Positions 41,337-49,756 of a stretch of DNA of 49,863 nucleotides are shown here, in pieces. The position numbers and the translations under genes are program-made. The DNA is from Deltaproteobacteria bacterium (GTDB lineage Bacteria; Desulfobacterota; Syntrophobacteria; Syntrophobacterales; Syntrophobacteraceae). The stretch lies in the NCBI GenBank assembly GCA_021793275.1, contig JAJYTC010000011.1:1-49863 (forward strand), given 5' to 3'. Numbering within the stretch: the first letter of the stretch is position 1; each line of letters starts with the position of its first letter. The notes below the pieces were generated by a model. It was not told where the DNA came from and made no database searches. It saw nothing but the letters and a program-made list of their open reading frames with translations.

Positions 41337-44300
41337 GTGGAACCGGCTAAATCCGGACTGCTCAATGCAGTTATTCATTTCGCACTGCGGCGGCGCGGCA
41401 TCCTCATAGCCCTGGCTGTGATGCTCTTGGCCTATGGTGTCTATACGATCAGCCGAACCAGTTACGATGTCTTTCCCGAATTTGCTTCCCCCCGGGTGTC
41501 GATTCGTACCGAGGCGCCGGGGCTCTCACCCGAACAGGTGGAAGCCCTTGTCACCCGGCCGATTGAAAGCGCGGTCCTCGGCGCGCAGGGCGTCACTCTT
41601 GAACTCTCCACTTCGAGCCAGGGGCTTTCGGCGATTACGATAACTTTTTCTCCGAATACAAACGTCTACCTCGCGCGTCAATTGGTGTCCGAGCGGCTGA
41701 CGTCGCTGCAGGGCCAACTGCCCATCGAGGCTAAACCCCCTGTAATGACTCCGCTCACTTCCTCCACAGGGGTGGTAATGATACTGGGATTCAGTTCCAC
41801 GACCCGCTCCCTGATGGATGTTCACACCATCGTGCGGTGGGTAGTAAAGCCTGCCCTGTTGGCGGTCCGCGGTGTCGCCGGGTTGCAGGATTTCGGAGAA
41901 GGAGACAAACAGTTCCAGGTCCAGGTGAATCCGGATAAGCTCATCAAGTACCGTCTCGGTTTCAACCAGGTGCTCGCGGCTGCGCGTCTGGCTACCGGCG
42001 TTCGAGGCGCCGGTTTTATTGAGACGGCAAATCAGCGCATAACGCTGCAAACCGGCGGGCAGCCGGTTACATCCGGCCAACTTGCCTCCGTTGTGCTGTT
42101 TCACCACGCGGGCGCCGGCATTCGGCTGGGAGACATTGCGACCGTAACCACGGCCCAGGCGCCTCCCATCGGGGCGGGCATGATCAATGGCCGGCCGGGC
42201 ATCGTAATGCTGGTGAACGCCCAATACGGCTCGAATACTCTAGACGTGACAAGCCGTGTGGACCGGGTGCTCAGCGCATTGCGGCCCACGCTCGCTCGCG
42301 AGGGTATAATTATTCGGAGCGTCTTCCGCCCGGCGTATTTCATCCATACCGCCGTTCACAATGTTCTGTCCGCTCTGGCAATCGGAGCGGCGCTGGTCAT
42401 TATCGTGCTCTTCTTGTTCCTGTTCAATTTACGGACCGCCGCGATTTCATGTACCGCCATTCCGCTTTCACTGATGGCCGGCATTATCGTGATGGAACGT
42501 CTTGGTTTCAGCTTCAACACAATGGTTCTTGGGGGCCTGGCTATCGCCATCGGGGAAATCGTGGACGACGCGGTGATAGATGTGGAAAACATTCATCGCC
42601 GTCTCCGGGAGAACAGCGGATTGGCAAACCCCCGGCCTGTCGTCCAGGTAATCCTTGCAGCTTCACTGGAAGTGCGCTCCGCCGTAGTGTTCGCCACGTT
42701 TGCTGTTATCCTGGTCTTTTTCCCTATTTTAACCATATCGGGGGTGGCGGGGCGGCTATTCTCGCCCCTTGGGGTCGCTTATATCTTTTCGGTCCTTGCG
42801 TCGCTCCTTGTGGCCCTGACCGTCACGCCGGCCCTGTGTATGCTCCTTTTGGGACGCAGGGAACTGCCCCCGGAGGACCCGCCGGTTACGCGAGGACTGA
42901 AAAAAAGATACGTCCGACTCCTGGATCGTGTTGAGCGCCATCCGCGCCTGGTGACCCTCGGGGTCTTGGTGCTTTTGGCCTCCGCACTGATTGCCGTCCC
43001 TTTTTTAAAAAGCAGTTTTCTGCCCAGCTTCGATGAAGGACATTTTAACGTTCACATGATCCTGGCCCCGGGTTCTTCGCTCAAGGAGTCTTTGCGCCTT
43101 GGCAAAGAGGTCACCCGGGAATTGCTCAAACTCCCCTATGTAAGCGTCGTAGCTCAGAAAGCGGGAAGGGCCGAGGAAGGCAGCGCAATCCGCGGACCTA
43201 ATGCCACTGAGTTCGATGTGAACCTAAAACGCGGCCGGGAGCCCTTTTCGGCCGAGGCTCAAATCCGGCGGACCGTGGACCGTATCCCCGGCGCTACCTG
43301 GGTCGTCAATTCCTTCCTGAAGGAACGTATGGAAGAGACCATTTCCGGCTACAAGGCGGCGCTGGTTGTAAATATCTTCGGCAACAATCTCGATGTTCTC
43401 GATCGCGCGGGGCAGGAAGTAGCCTCAGTACTGAAAAAGATATCCGGAATCGCGGATGTCCAGGTGCTCTCACAGTCTGGCTCGCCCGAGTTCGCCATTC
43501 GCCTCCGTAAAGCTGCGCTTCTGCGATGGGGCATAGCTCCGGTGAGTGTTTTGGATACGGTGGAAAATGCTTATGAAGGGACAACGGTGGGGCAAGTTTA
43601 CCAGGGAGAGCGAGCCTTCAACGTTACGGTGATTCTTCCGCCAAAAGACCGTCAGATCGCGACGGTAGGGAACCTCCCTGTTCGCACGCCGGCCGGAGTC
43701 TTACTGCCGCTAAAAGAGTTGGCCTCAATCCGGATGACCTCGGGCCGTTTCGCCATCCTGCACCGGGGAGGACGGCGGGTCCAGACCGTTACCGCCAACA
43801 TTACAGGCAGCAACAGCGCTGCCGTAACCACCGAGGTCGAGCGCCGTATTCGTTCCGAGGTCACCCTTCCCCCAGACGTCTATATCGAGTTCGCCGGCAC
43901 CGCCGCCGCTCGGGCCAGGGCCGTGAGGGACTTGATGTTCCATGCTCTTATGGCCTTGGTAGGCATTGTGCTCCTGGTCTCTGTTGTCGCAGGCAACTGG
44001 CGCAACACCCTGCTGCTCCTGGTCAACCTGCCCTTCGCCCTTGCCGGCGGAGTGCTTGCGGTCCTGTTTACCATTGGGACAATGTCCCTTGGTTCTCTGG
44101 TCGGTTTTGTCACAGTCTTTGGCATAACGCTGCGCAATGGCATTATGCTGCTGTCGCACTATGAGCACCTGGTTAGCGTGGAAGGAATGACCTGGGGTCC
44201 CGAAGCGGCCGTAAGAGGCGCTTCGGAGCGTCTGTCGCCCATTCTTATGACCGCCTTGGTCACCTCCCTGGGACTGCTGCCCATGGCGCTCGGCGTCCGG

Positions 44301-44432
44301 ACCCCCGGCCAGACGATCGTGGGGGCGCTGGCCATCGTGGTGCTGGGAGGAATCTACACCTCGACAGCGCTAAATCTTTTGGTATTGCCGACCTTGGCGC
44401 TCAGATTCGGAAGGTTCGGTGGCCAATCCTAA
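41337..44432 (+). CDS. RND efflux permease, HME/CusA-like
   Basis: The 1031-residue inner-membrane pump has the standard layout of 12 membrane helices with two large periplasmic loops. N-terminal FPEFASPRVSIRTEAPG and EALVTRPIE resemble the heavy-metal (CzcA/CusA) branch. The TM4 region AIGEIVDDAVIDVENIHRR carries the acidic residues of the proton relay. The export substrate is not known; metal cations or small organics are possible. I prefer GTG 41337 because GAGGAG is seven to eight bases upstream; 41322 (TTG) lacks that spacing. Its end overlaps the convergent thioredoxin gene by four bases. Confidence 0.9.
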   Translation: MEPAKSGLLNAVIHFALRRRGILIALAVMLLAYGVYTISRTSYDVFPEFASPRVSIRTEAPGLSPEQVEALVTRPIESAVLGAQGVTLELSTSSQGLSAITITFSPNTNVYLARQLVSERLTSLQGQLPIEAKPPVMTPLTSSTGVVMILGFSSTTRSLMDVHTIVRWVVKPALLAVRGVAGLQDFGEGDKQFQVQVNPDKLIKYRLGFNQVLAAARLATGVRGAGFIETANQRITLQTGGQPVTSGQLASVVLFHHAGAGIRLGDIATVTTAQAPPIGAGMINGRPGIVMLVNAQYGSNTLDVTSRVDRVLSALRPTLAREGIIIRSVFRPAYFIHTAVHNVLSALAIGAALVIIVLFLFLFNLRTAAISCTAIPLSLMAGIIVMERLGFSFNTMVLGGLAIAIGEIVDDAVIDVENIHRRLRENSGLANPRPVVQVILAASLEVRSAVVFATFAVILVFFPILTISGVAGRLFSPLGVAYIFSVLASLLVALTVTPALCMLLLGRRELPPEDPPVTRGLKKRYVRLLDRVERHPRLVTLGVLVLLASALIAVPFLKSSFLPSFDEGHFNVHMILAPGSSLKESLRLGKEVTRELLKLPYVSVVAQKAGRAEEGSAIRGPNATEFDVNLKRGREPFSAEAQIRRTVDRIPGATWVVNSFLKERMEETISGYKAALVVNIFGNNLDVLDRAGQEVASVLKKISGIADVQVLSQSGSPEFAIRLRKAALLRWGIAPVSVLDTVENAYEGTTVGQVYQGERAFNVTVILPPKDRQIATVGNLPVRTPAGVLLPLKELASIRMTSGRFAILHRGGRRVQTVTANITGSNSAAVTTEVERRIRSEVTLPPDVYIEFAGTAAARARAVRDLMFHALMALVGIVLLVSVVAGNWRNTLLLLVNLPFALAGGVLAVLFTIGTMSLGSLVGFVTVFGITLRNGIMLLSHYEHLVSVEGMTWGPEAAVRGASERLSPILMTALVTSLGLLPMALGVRTPGQTIVGALAIVVLGGIYTSTALNLLVLPTLALRFGRFGGQS

Positions 44433-44881
44433 AGCATGGCGCGAAGGTTGCGGACGATCTGGTCCTTGGGAAGAGCGCCCAGAAGACGGTTGAAAAGCCT
44501 GCCGTTTTTGAACTCGATCATCGTGGGGACGCTTTGGACCTGGTACGTCGAGGCCACTACCGGGTTCCTGTCCAGGTCGACTTTTACGAATTTCACCAGG
44601 CCGGAGAACTCCGAGGCCAGTTCATCGACTATGGGAAGCAGAACTCGGCAATGGCCGCACCATGTGGCCCAGAAAAGGACGAGCACCGGGCCCGGAAACC
44701 TGATCACTTCACGCTCGAATGAGCTTTCGTCGACGGCTATGGCATATTGGGGATATCCTGCGCTGAAATGAAGAGGAGCGCGGCATTTGCCGCAGACCGC
44801 CCTTTCCCCTGACCTCGACCTTGGGATGCGGTTCTTTGTCCCGCACCGGTCGCACCGGATTATAAAACTGTCCTCCGCCAT
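44429..44881 (-). CDS. Thioredoxin, TrxC-like with zinc ribbon
   Basis: The 150-residue protein begins with a zinc ribbon (CDRCGTKNR and CGKCRAPL, two CxxC pairs) typical of thioredoxin 2, followed by a thioredoxin fold with active site WCGHC near residue 75 and the cis-Pro motif VPTMIEF. It reduces disulfides in the cytoplasm. ATG 44881 is preferred; a GTG four codons upstream is also in frame and neither has a well-spaced ribosome binding site. It converges on the RND permease gene. Confidence 0.9.
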   Translation of the reverse strand: MAEDSFIIRCDRCGTKNRIPRSRSGERAVCGKCRAPLHFSAGYPQYAIAVDESSFEREVIRFPGPVLVLFWATWCGHCRVLLPIVDELASEFSGLVKFVKVDLDRNPVVASTYQVQSVPTMIEFKNGRLFNRLLGALPKDQIVRNLRAML

Positions 44882-44996
44882 TGATCTGGACACTCCATTT
44901 AATTTAAAATAAGTATTCGGAATTTTGGTTAAGATGAATCAACGAATAATCACGATATTTTTCTGATGCAAGCTAAATTTATCTAAAGGAATCAGA

Positions 44997-45626
44997 GTGC
45001 CTCGGATAGACGATTACAAGGAATCATTCCGCCTGGCTGCCCTGGAACTCAAAAAGCGCGATCCAGCCGCCCTTGCCCAATCCTCCGGGGCGGAATATTC
45101 TGCTGAAAAGGGTTTGGTCGTGGCTTTTCTGGGCGCCGGATACAGAGTTGAAATCCATCCCGAGACTAAAATCGGCAAAATCGATTCAAACGAAGAGGTT
45201 GCGCTTCCGGATCAGATCCTGATTGCTCATTATTTGCTGGGGGCCGCGGGGAGAAAAGCGACCGGAAAATTGATCACTTTTCGCCAGGTGCCGGATGGCC
45301 ATTTCTATTTTGATGCATTCCAGAGAAGGGCGAGAGACCCTTTCGTGAAATTTTTCGGCGATAACGGGGCGCTTTTTGTAAAATGCGCCGAAATGTTGGG
45401 AGCTGCACCGGTAGATAACGGCGATTACGGCATGGAGTTTTCCGTCTTCCCCCACATTCAGGTTCAACTGTTGTTGTGGGCGGGCGATGAGGAGTTTCCT
45501 CCCGAAGCGACCATTCTTTTCGATGAAAGCATCCATTGGCGCCTTCCCGCCGAAGACATTGCGGTGATGAGCGGGGGCCTGGTATACAGGCTTATCGGCC
45601 TTGGAAGAAAAATGCTGTCGGCCTGA
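44997..45626 (+). CDS. DUF3786-domain protein
   Basis: The 209-residue protein matches the DUF3786 family, with YKESFRLAALELKKRDPAAL at the start, LPDQILIAHYLLGA, GKLITFRQVPDGHFYFDAFQ and WAGDEEFPPEATILFDES. DUF3786 genes are widespread in acetogens and sulfate reducers and often sit near CO dehydrogenase or corrinoid genes; the role is unknown. GTG 44997 has AAGGA six bases upstream. The CooC gene follows 23 bases later, so the two form an operon. Confidence 0.85.
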   Translation: MPRIDDYKESFRLAALELKKRDPAALAQSSGAEYSAEKGLVVAFLGAGYRVEIHPETKIGKIDSNEEVALPDQILIAHYLLGAAGRKATGKLITFRQVPDGHFYFDAFQRRARDPFVKFFGDNGALFVKCAEMLGAAPVDNGDYGMEFSVFPHIQVQLLLWAGDEEFPPEATILFDESIHWRLPAEDIAVMSGGLVYRLIGLGRKMLSA

Positions 45627-45649
45627 CAGACCAAGTTGGAGGGACAATT

Positions 45650-46360
45650 GTGAAAATAGCGGTGAGCGGCAAAGGCGGGGTAGGGAAAACCACGTTGAGC
45701 GCGTTTCTTGTCAGATGGTTCGCCGAGCAGGGCAAAAGTGTTCTCGCCATCGATGCCGACCCGGATGCGAATCTGGCGCACGCCCTTGGCATAGAAAACG
45801 GCGCGGGGATTACCCCCATTTCACAAATGAAGGAATTGGTCGCCGAGCGCACCGAGTCCGTTCCGGGTTCTTATGGCGGTTTTTTTAAGCTCAACCCCAG
45901 GGTCGACGACCTGCCCGAAAAACTTTCCATTCGCCAGGGCGAAAACATTCGGCTCATGGTCATGGGCGGAGTAAAAAAAGGCGGCACAGGCTGCGTGTGC
46001 CCGGAGAGCATTTTGCTCAAAAACCTCGTCCAGCACCTCATATTGAGACGTAATGAAGTGGTGATAATGGACATGGAGGCCGGCATCGAACACCTGGGCC
46101 GCGGGACTTCCAAGGCCGTCGACTGGCTGATCTCGGTCGTCGAGCCGGGCAGGCGCAGCATCGAGACAGCCGCCCGCATCCGCGAACTCGGCACGGATAT
46201 CGGCCTTACAAGGATCGGCCTGGTCGGCAACAAGGTGCGCAACGACAGTGACCGCGACTTTCTGAGAAAAGCCCTGAGCGGTCAGCTTATTCTGGGTTTC
46301 ATTCCTTATGACGATCTCATTATCGAGGTGATCTCAAGTCGCAATTCGCGGAAAATGTGA
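45650..46360 (+). CDS. cooC: CooC-type nickel-insertion ATPase, frameshifted near the end
   Basis: CooC is a MinD-like ATPase that matures the nickel-iron-sulfur centre of CO dehydrogenase. The deviant Walker A SGKGGVGKTT is at residues 7-16, DADPDANLAHALG follows, and the metal-binding CVCPE is at residues 115-119. GTG 45650 has GGAGGG six bases upstream. The frame ends at TGA 46360, but from 46327 the +1 frame reads GDLKSQFAENVSTQTRAALE to TGA 46428, which is the expected C-terminal helix. One missing base (GAGGTGAT instead of GAGGGTGAT near 46327) would explain this. The truncated product is 236 residues; the restored one 259. No CO dehydrogenase gene is in the window. Confidence 0.85.
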   Translation: MKIAVSGKGGVGKTTLSAFLVRWFAEQGKSVLAIDADPDANLAHALGIENGAGITPISQMKELVAERTESVPGSYGGFFKLNPRVDDLPEKLSIRQGENIRLMVMGGVKKGGTGCVCPESILLKNLVQHLILRRNEVVIMDMEAGIEHLGRGTSKAVDWLISVVEPGRRSIETAARIRELGTDIGLTRIGLVGNKVRNDSDRDFLRKALSGQLILGFIPYDDLIIEVISSRNSRKM

Positions 46361-46428
46361 GCACCCAGACCAGGGCCGCGCTCGAACGGATAGTGAAAAA
46401 CCTTTTGGAAGCGGCCGAAGCGGCCTGA
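46327..46428 (+). pseudogene. Out-of-frame C-terminal tail of cooC
   Basis: This segment encodes the C-terminal part of CooC in the +1 frame relative to the main gene, ending KNLLEAAEAA. It has no start of its own except a GTG at 46358. It belongs to cooC if the single-base deletion at about 46327 is a sequencing or assembly error; otherwise the protein lost its last helix. Confidence 0.7.
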
Positions 46429-46541
46429 TACACTGTCGGGAGCTATGGATTTATTTCCCGGCGCACGGCCAATAGAAGTTTACGTTCATAATTAATCCGA
46501 TGCTTCGAATCTACGTTCCACCCATACTATAGCTGCCCACC

Positions 46542-46649
46542 TCCGGACAGCGTGTAGGATGGGTGAAACGCAGTGAAACCCATCACTTTCAAGCATCCGG
46601 ACAGGAAGTAGGATGGGTGAAACGCAGTGAAACCCATCGCTTCGAAGCA
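46542..46649. repeat. Two tandem copies of a 54-bp repeat
   Basis: 46542-46595 and 46596-46649 are near-identical 54-base units. Each holds a 31-base core (46554-46584 and 46608-46638) identical in both, with palindromic arms GATGGGT and ACCCATC. A degenerate inverted copy precedes them at about 46498-46530. The gap 46429-46721 otherwise shows no gene. Confidence 0.8.
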
Positions 46650-46721
46650 TCATGAACGCAACTTCGTATAAGGCCCGGCGCTGCATGTTCTCCGACTGAC
46701 TCCCAGCATGACGGATACCAT

Positions 46722-47495
46722 ATGATCGATGTTCAGAACCAGGCGGACTACAGGAATATCGGAATAGACAAGGTTGGCGTGAAGAATATCCGCTATCCGG
46801 TCACCGTTATGGACAAAAATAACGGCGTTCAGAACACCGTGGCGTCCATTAATATGTATGTGAACGTGCCGCGTGAGTTCAAAGGGACTCACATGAGCCG
46901 GTTCATCGAAATTTTGAACGAATTTCACGGCCATCTCGACATCAGGGAATTCTCTTCCGTTCTGAAGGCCCTCCAGGAGCACCTCCGGGCGGAGTCGGCC
47001 CATATGGAGATAAGCTTCCCCTATTTTATTCGGAAAACTTCGCCCGTAACCGGAAGCCCCGGCCTGATGGAATACGGCTGCCGTATCGTCGGCTCCCTTG
47101 ACAGCGAGAAAGGCTACGACCTGGTTGTCGAAGTAAATGTTCCTATCACGACCGTTTGCCCCTGTTCCAAGGAGCTGAGCGATTACGGCGCCCATAACCA
47201 GAGGGGAACGGTGCGCCTGGCCGTTCGCTTCAAGCATTTCATTTGGATCGAGGACCTTATCGAACTGGTTGAAAGGTCCGCCTCCTGCGATGTCTATTCG
47301 GTCCTCAAAAGGCCCGATGAAAAATACGTTACCGAATTTGCTTACGAAAATCCGAAATTCGTCGAGGACGTGGTGCGTGACATAGCCTTCGAACTGAAGC
47401 GCGATCCCAATGTGTGCTGGTTCCTCGTGGACGTCGAGAATTTCGAGTCCATTCACAACCACAGCGCTTATGCGTTTATCGAAAGACGGAAATGA
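46722..47495 (+). CDS. folE2: GTP cyclohydrolase FolE2
   Basis: FolE2 (type IB) opens GTP to dihydroneopterin triphosphate, the first step of folate or pterin synthesis, and works with metals other than zinc. The 257-residue protein contains ESAHMEISFPYF, the catalytic Cys in VCPCSKELSDYGAHNQRG and YVTEFAYENPKFVEDVVRD. Length is normal. It stands alone between the repeat cluster and the kinase-fusion gene; no folate gene is nearby. Confidence 0.95.
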   Translation: MIDVQNQADYRNIGIDKVGVKNIRYPVTVMDKNNGVQNTVASINMYVNVPREFKGTHMSRFIEILNEFHGHLDIREFSSVLKALQEHLRAESAHMEISFPYFIRKTSPVTGSPGLMEYGCRIVGSLDSEKGYDLVVEVNVPITTVCPCSKELSDYGAHNQRGTVRLAVRFKHFIWIEDLIELVERSASCDVYSVLKRPDEKYVTEFAYENPKFVEDVVRDIAFELKRDPNVCWFLVDVENFESIHNHSAYAFIERRK

Positions 47496-47570
47496 GCCCG
47501 CGGACTTCGCTCCGCCCGGTTTTCCCGCATAACGCTCGAGCTTTCCGCATCCTTTGACGGAGATACCCTT

Positions 47571-49175
47571 GTGAGCGAGATGAAAACATTCGAGCGGCTC
47601 TGCCTCGCCATGGCCCGCCCCGACTTCTATCCCCATCCGGTCTCAAAGCTTGAAAGGCGCGAGACGCATATATCGGTGGTCTTCCTTACCGGCGATTTTG
47701 TGTACAAGCTTAAAAAACCGGTCGATTTCGGGTTCCTCGACTACACCGCTCTGGAGACCAGGCGAAGGATGTGCGAACTCGAAGTAAAGCTCAACCAGCG
47801 ATTGGCCGGGGGCGTTTACCTGGGCGTAGTGCCTCTTAGCTTAATAGACGACGAGTTCCGTCTGGGAGAAGGCGGTATGCAGGTCGAATACGCTGTCAGG
47901 ATGCGCCAGCTTCCCGATGAAGCTTCTCTTTCCAATAGGATCGAAGGGGGCAGAGTTGCCCCTGGCGACATGACGCTTCTCGGCGGGCGTCTGGCCGAAT
48001 TCTACCGGACGGCCGAGCGCGGGGAGGAGATCGTACCGTATGGCGGCAGCGAGGTCATAGAATTCAATACCGACGAAAATTTTCGCCAGCTTCGACCCTT
48101 TGTAGGGGACCTTCTGGACAAGGAGCGTTTCGAATTCATAGTCGAGGCGAGCCGGGGTTTTCTTAGGGACCGCGGCAGGCTTTTCGAGCGCAGGGTCGAG
48201 GAGGGCAAAATCTGCGACGGTCATGGAGACCTAAGGGCCGAACACGTCTACTTCCTCGACCGCATCCAGATAATCGACTGCGTCGAATTCAGCGAACGGT
48301 TGCGATACGGGGACAGCGCCGTCGATATCGCCTTTTTGCACATGGATGTCGAACGGCTCGGAAGGCCGGATTTAAGCCTTGCGATGTTGGAAGGCTACAC
48401 GGAATCCAGCCTCGATTACGGCATCTATACCGTCCTGGATTTTTATTCATGCTACCGTGCCGTTGTAAAAACGAAAGTGTCTTGCCTCAGCGCGTCCGGA
48501 CCGGGCGAAAGTCTGAGAAAGAACGAAATGGAAAAGCGCGCCGCCCTGTATCTCGATCTCGCCTTTCGTTACGCAGTGCAGTTCGCAAGACCTACGCTCT
48601 ATGTCCTGTGCGGTTTGCCGGGCTCGGGGAAATCGACCTGGGCAAAAAGATTCGCCGAGATATTCGATCTTTCTCTTTTCAGCTCCGACGAGACGAGGAA
48701 GGATCTTCCGGAATACAGGAATCACAGCGGGCCGGTCGCCTTCGGCACGGGAATCTACAGGCCCCAGATGCGAGGGCGCGCCTACTCGAGAATCCTTGCA
48801 GCCGTTCAGGTCGAACTTAAAAAAGGCCGTTCGGCTATCCTGGATGCAACCTTTTCAAAGCGAAAATGGCGCGAGGAGGCCGTGAGGCTGGCCGAGGACC
48901 TGGACGCAAACATATTGTTTCTCGAATGCGTGAGTTCGAAGAATACGCTCCTCGAAAGGCTTGGCGGTCGGGAAACCGAAGGCGGCCAATCGGATGCAAG
49001 ACCCGAACACCTGCCCGGACTTTTTCAAGAATTCGAGGCCCTTGACGAACTGCCCGCCGAATGCCGCATGAAAATCGATACGGAAGCACCGATCGAAGCG
49101 AACCTCTCCTCAGTATTATCCGGCGTCTATTCGAAAAAAAGGGCTCAGGTCGAGCGGGTAATTGGGCGTCTCTAG
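47571..49175 (+). CDS. APH-like phosphotransferase fused to a P-loop kinase
   Basis: The 534-residue protein combines two domains. The N-terminal part (about 1-330) resembles aminoglycoside phosphotransferases (COG2187-like), with the catalytic-loop motif GHGDLRAEHVYF and the metal-binding DCVEFSERLRYGDSAVDIAF. The C-terminal part (about 345-515) is a P-loop ATPase/kinase with CGLPGSGKSTWAKR. The substrate is unknown, and antibiotic resistance should not be inferred. GTG 47571 has GGAG eight bases upstream; ATG 47580 is an alternative. Confidence 0.85.
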   Translation: MSEMKTFERLCLAMARPDFYPHPVSKLERRETHISVVFLTGDFVYKLKKPVDFGFLDYTALETRRRMCELEVKLNQRLAGGVYLGVVPLSLIDDEFRLGEGGMQVEYAVRMRQLPDEASLSNRIEGGRVAPGDMTLLGGRLAEFYRTAERGEEIVPYGGSEVIEFNTDENFRQLRPFVGDLLDKERFEFIVEASRGFLRDRGRLFERRVEEGKICDGHGDLRAEHVYFLDRIQIIDCVEFSERLRYGDSAVDIAFLHMDVERLGRPDLSLAMLEGYTESSLDYGIYTVLDFYSCYRAVVKTKVSCLSASGPGESLRKNEMEKRAALYLDLAFRYAVQFARPTLYVLCGLPGSGKSTWAKRFAEIFDLSLFSSDETRKDLPEYRNHSGPVAFGTGIYRPQMRGRAYSRILAAVQVELKKGRSAILDATFSKRKWREEAVRLAEDLDANILFLECVSSKNTLLERLGGRETEGGQSDARPEHLPGLFQEFEALDELPAECRMKIDTEAPIEANLSSVLSGVYSKKRAQVERVIGRL

Positions 49176-49335
49176 ACCTGCAGGAAAGCCCCGGTCTGCC
49201 GGATTTGCAACCACCCCGAGTTCCGGGCGGGTGATCGCATCCTTTTCCAAATTAATCCCCCAAAAGCTATGAACCTCTTCTTTGCGATCAATGGATGAGA
49301 TACATGCTATCTCTGCAACGCAAGGAGGTTGCGTC

Positions 49336-49386
49336 ATGGCCAACACGGCGATGATCCATGTTCGGATAGACGAATCGGACTACTAA
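49336..49386 (+). pseudogene. Truncated RelB/DinJ-type antitoxin
   Basis: A strong AAGGAGG is followed by ATG at 49336 and the codons MANTAMIHVRIDESDY, then TAA at 49384. MANTAMIHVRIDE is the typical opening of RelB/DinJ antitoxins, which normally run about 80-100 residues. The frame ends after 16 residues and the following sequence does not resume it. It is the stump of a lost toxin-antitoxin system. Confidence 0.65.
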
Positions 49387-49464
49387 AAGTCCCTCCCAAA
49401 AGACGGGGAACGGCTGTCCCGGTCCGGCCGCTACGGCGTGTAAACTTGGCAGAAAACAGGGCGC

Positions 49465-49504
49465 TTGACCCGAGAGGGAAGCTTTACTATATGTATAACA
49501 TATA
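49465..49504 (+). promoter_or_regulatory. Promoter and operator of the MazEF-type pair
   Basis: TTGACC (49465-49470) and TATATG (49488-49493) are spaced by 17 bases, a good sigma-70 promoter. TATATG and CATATA (49499-49504) form a palindrome with a five-base spacer over the -10 box. Ribbon-helix-helix antitoxins usually autoregulate through such a site. Confidence 0.6.
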
Positions 49505-49525
49505 ACGTATTATGGAGGTTCCCCT

Positions 49526-49756
49526 TTGCACAAACGGATCACCATAACCCTCGATGAGGCAGTGTACGAGGGGCTGCATCGAAGGATAGGAAAGCGACGC
49601 ATAAGCCGGTTCATAGAAGAGCTGGTACGGCCGTATGTCTTGGACGCCTCGCTTGACGAAGGGTACCGGGCCATGGCCGAGGACAAAGAGCGTGAGGCCG
49701 AAGCACTGGAATGGTGTAACGCTCTTGCAAAAGACGAGGCCGATGAAGCGCGGTGA
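49526..49756 (+). CDS. Ribbon-helix-helix antitoxin, MazE-like
   Basis: The 76-residue protein opens MHKRITITLDEAVYEGLHRR, the first strand and helix of a ribbon-helix-helix domain, followed by ISRFIEELVRPYVL. The C-terminal half (DKEREAEALEWCNALAKDEA) is an acidic helix that would bind the toxin. The start is TTG 49526 with GGAGG seven bases upstream. Its stop lies inside the next gene, which overlaps by 14 bases. It sits under the promoter/operator at 49465-49504. Confidence 0.85.
   Translation: MHKRITITLDEAVYEGLHRRIGKRRISRFIEELVRPYVLDASLDEGYRAMAEDKEREAEALEWCNALAKDEADEAR

Noticed and set aside
46542-46649. CRISPR array
   Set aside because: Only two tandem units with no unique spacers between them, palindromic cores, and no cas genes.
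46650-47636. 328-codon open frame antisense to folE2
   Set aside because: The plus-strand frame has complete FolE2 motifs; the antisense product resembles nothing and spans intergenic DNA.
47571-49175. Antibiotic (aminoglycoside) resistance gene
   Set aside because: The APH-like domain is fused to a P-loop kinase, as in housekeeping-type proteins of unknown substrate; nothing shows activity on an antibiotic.
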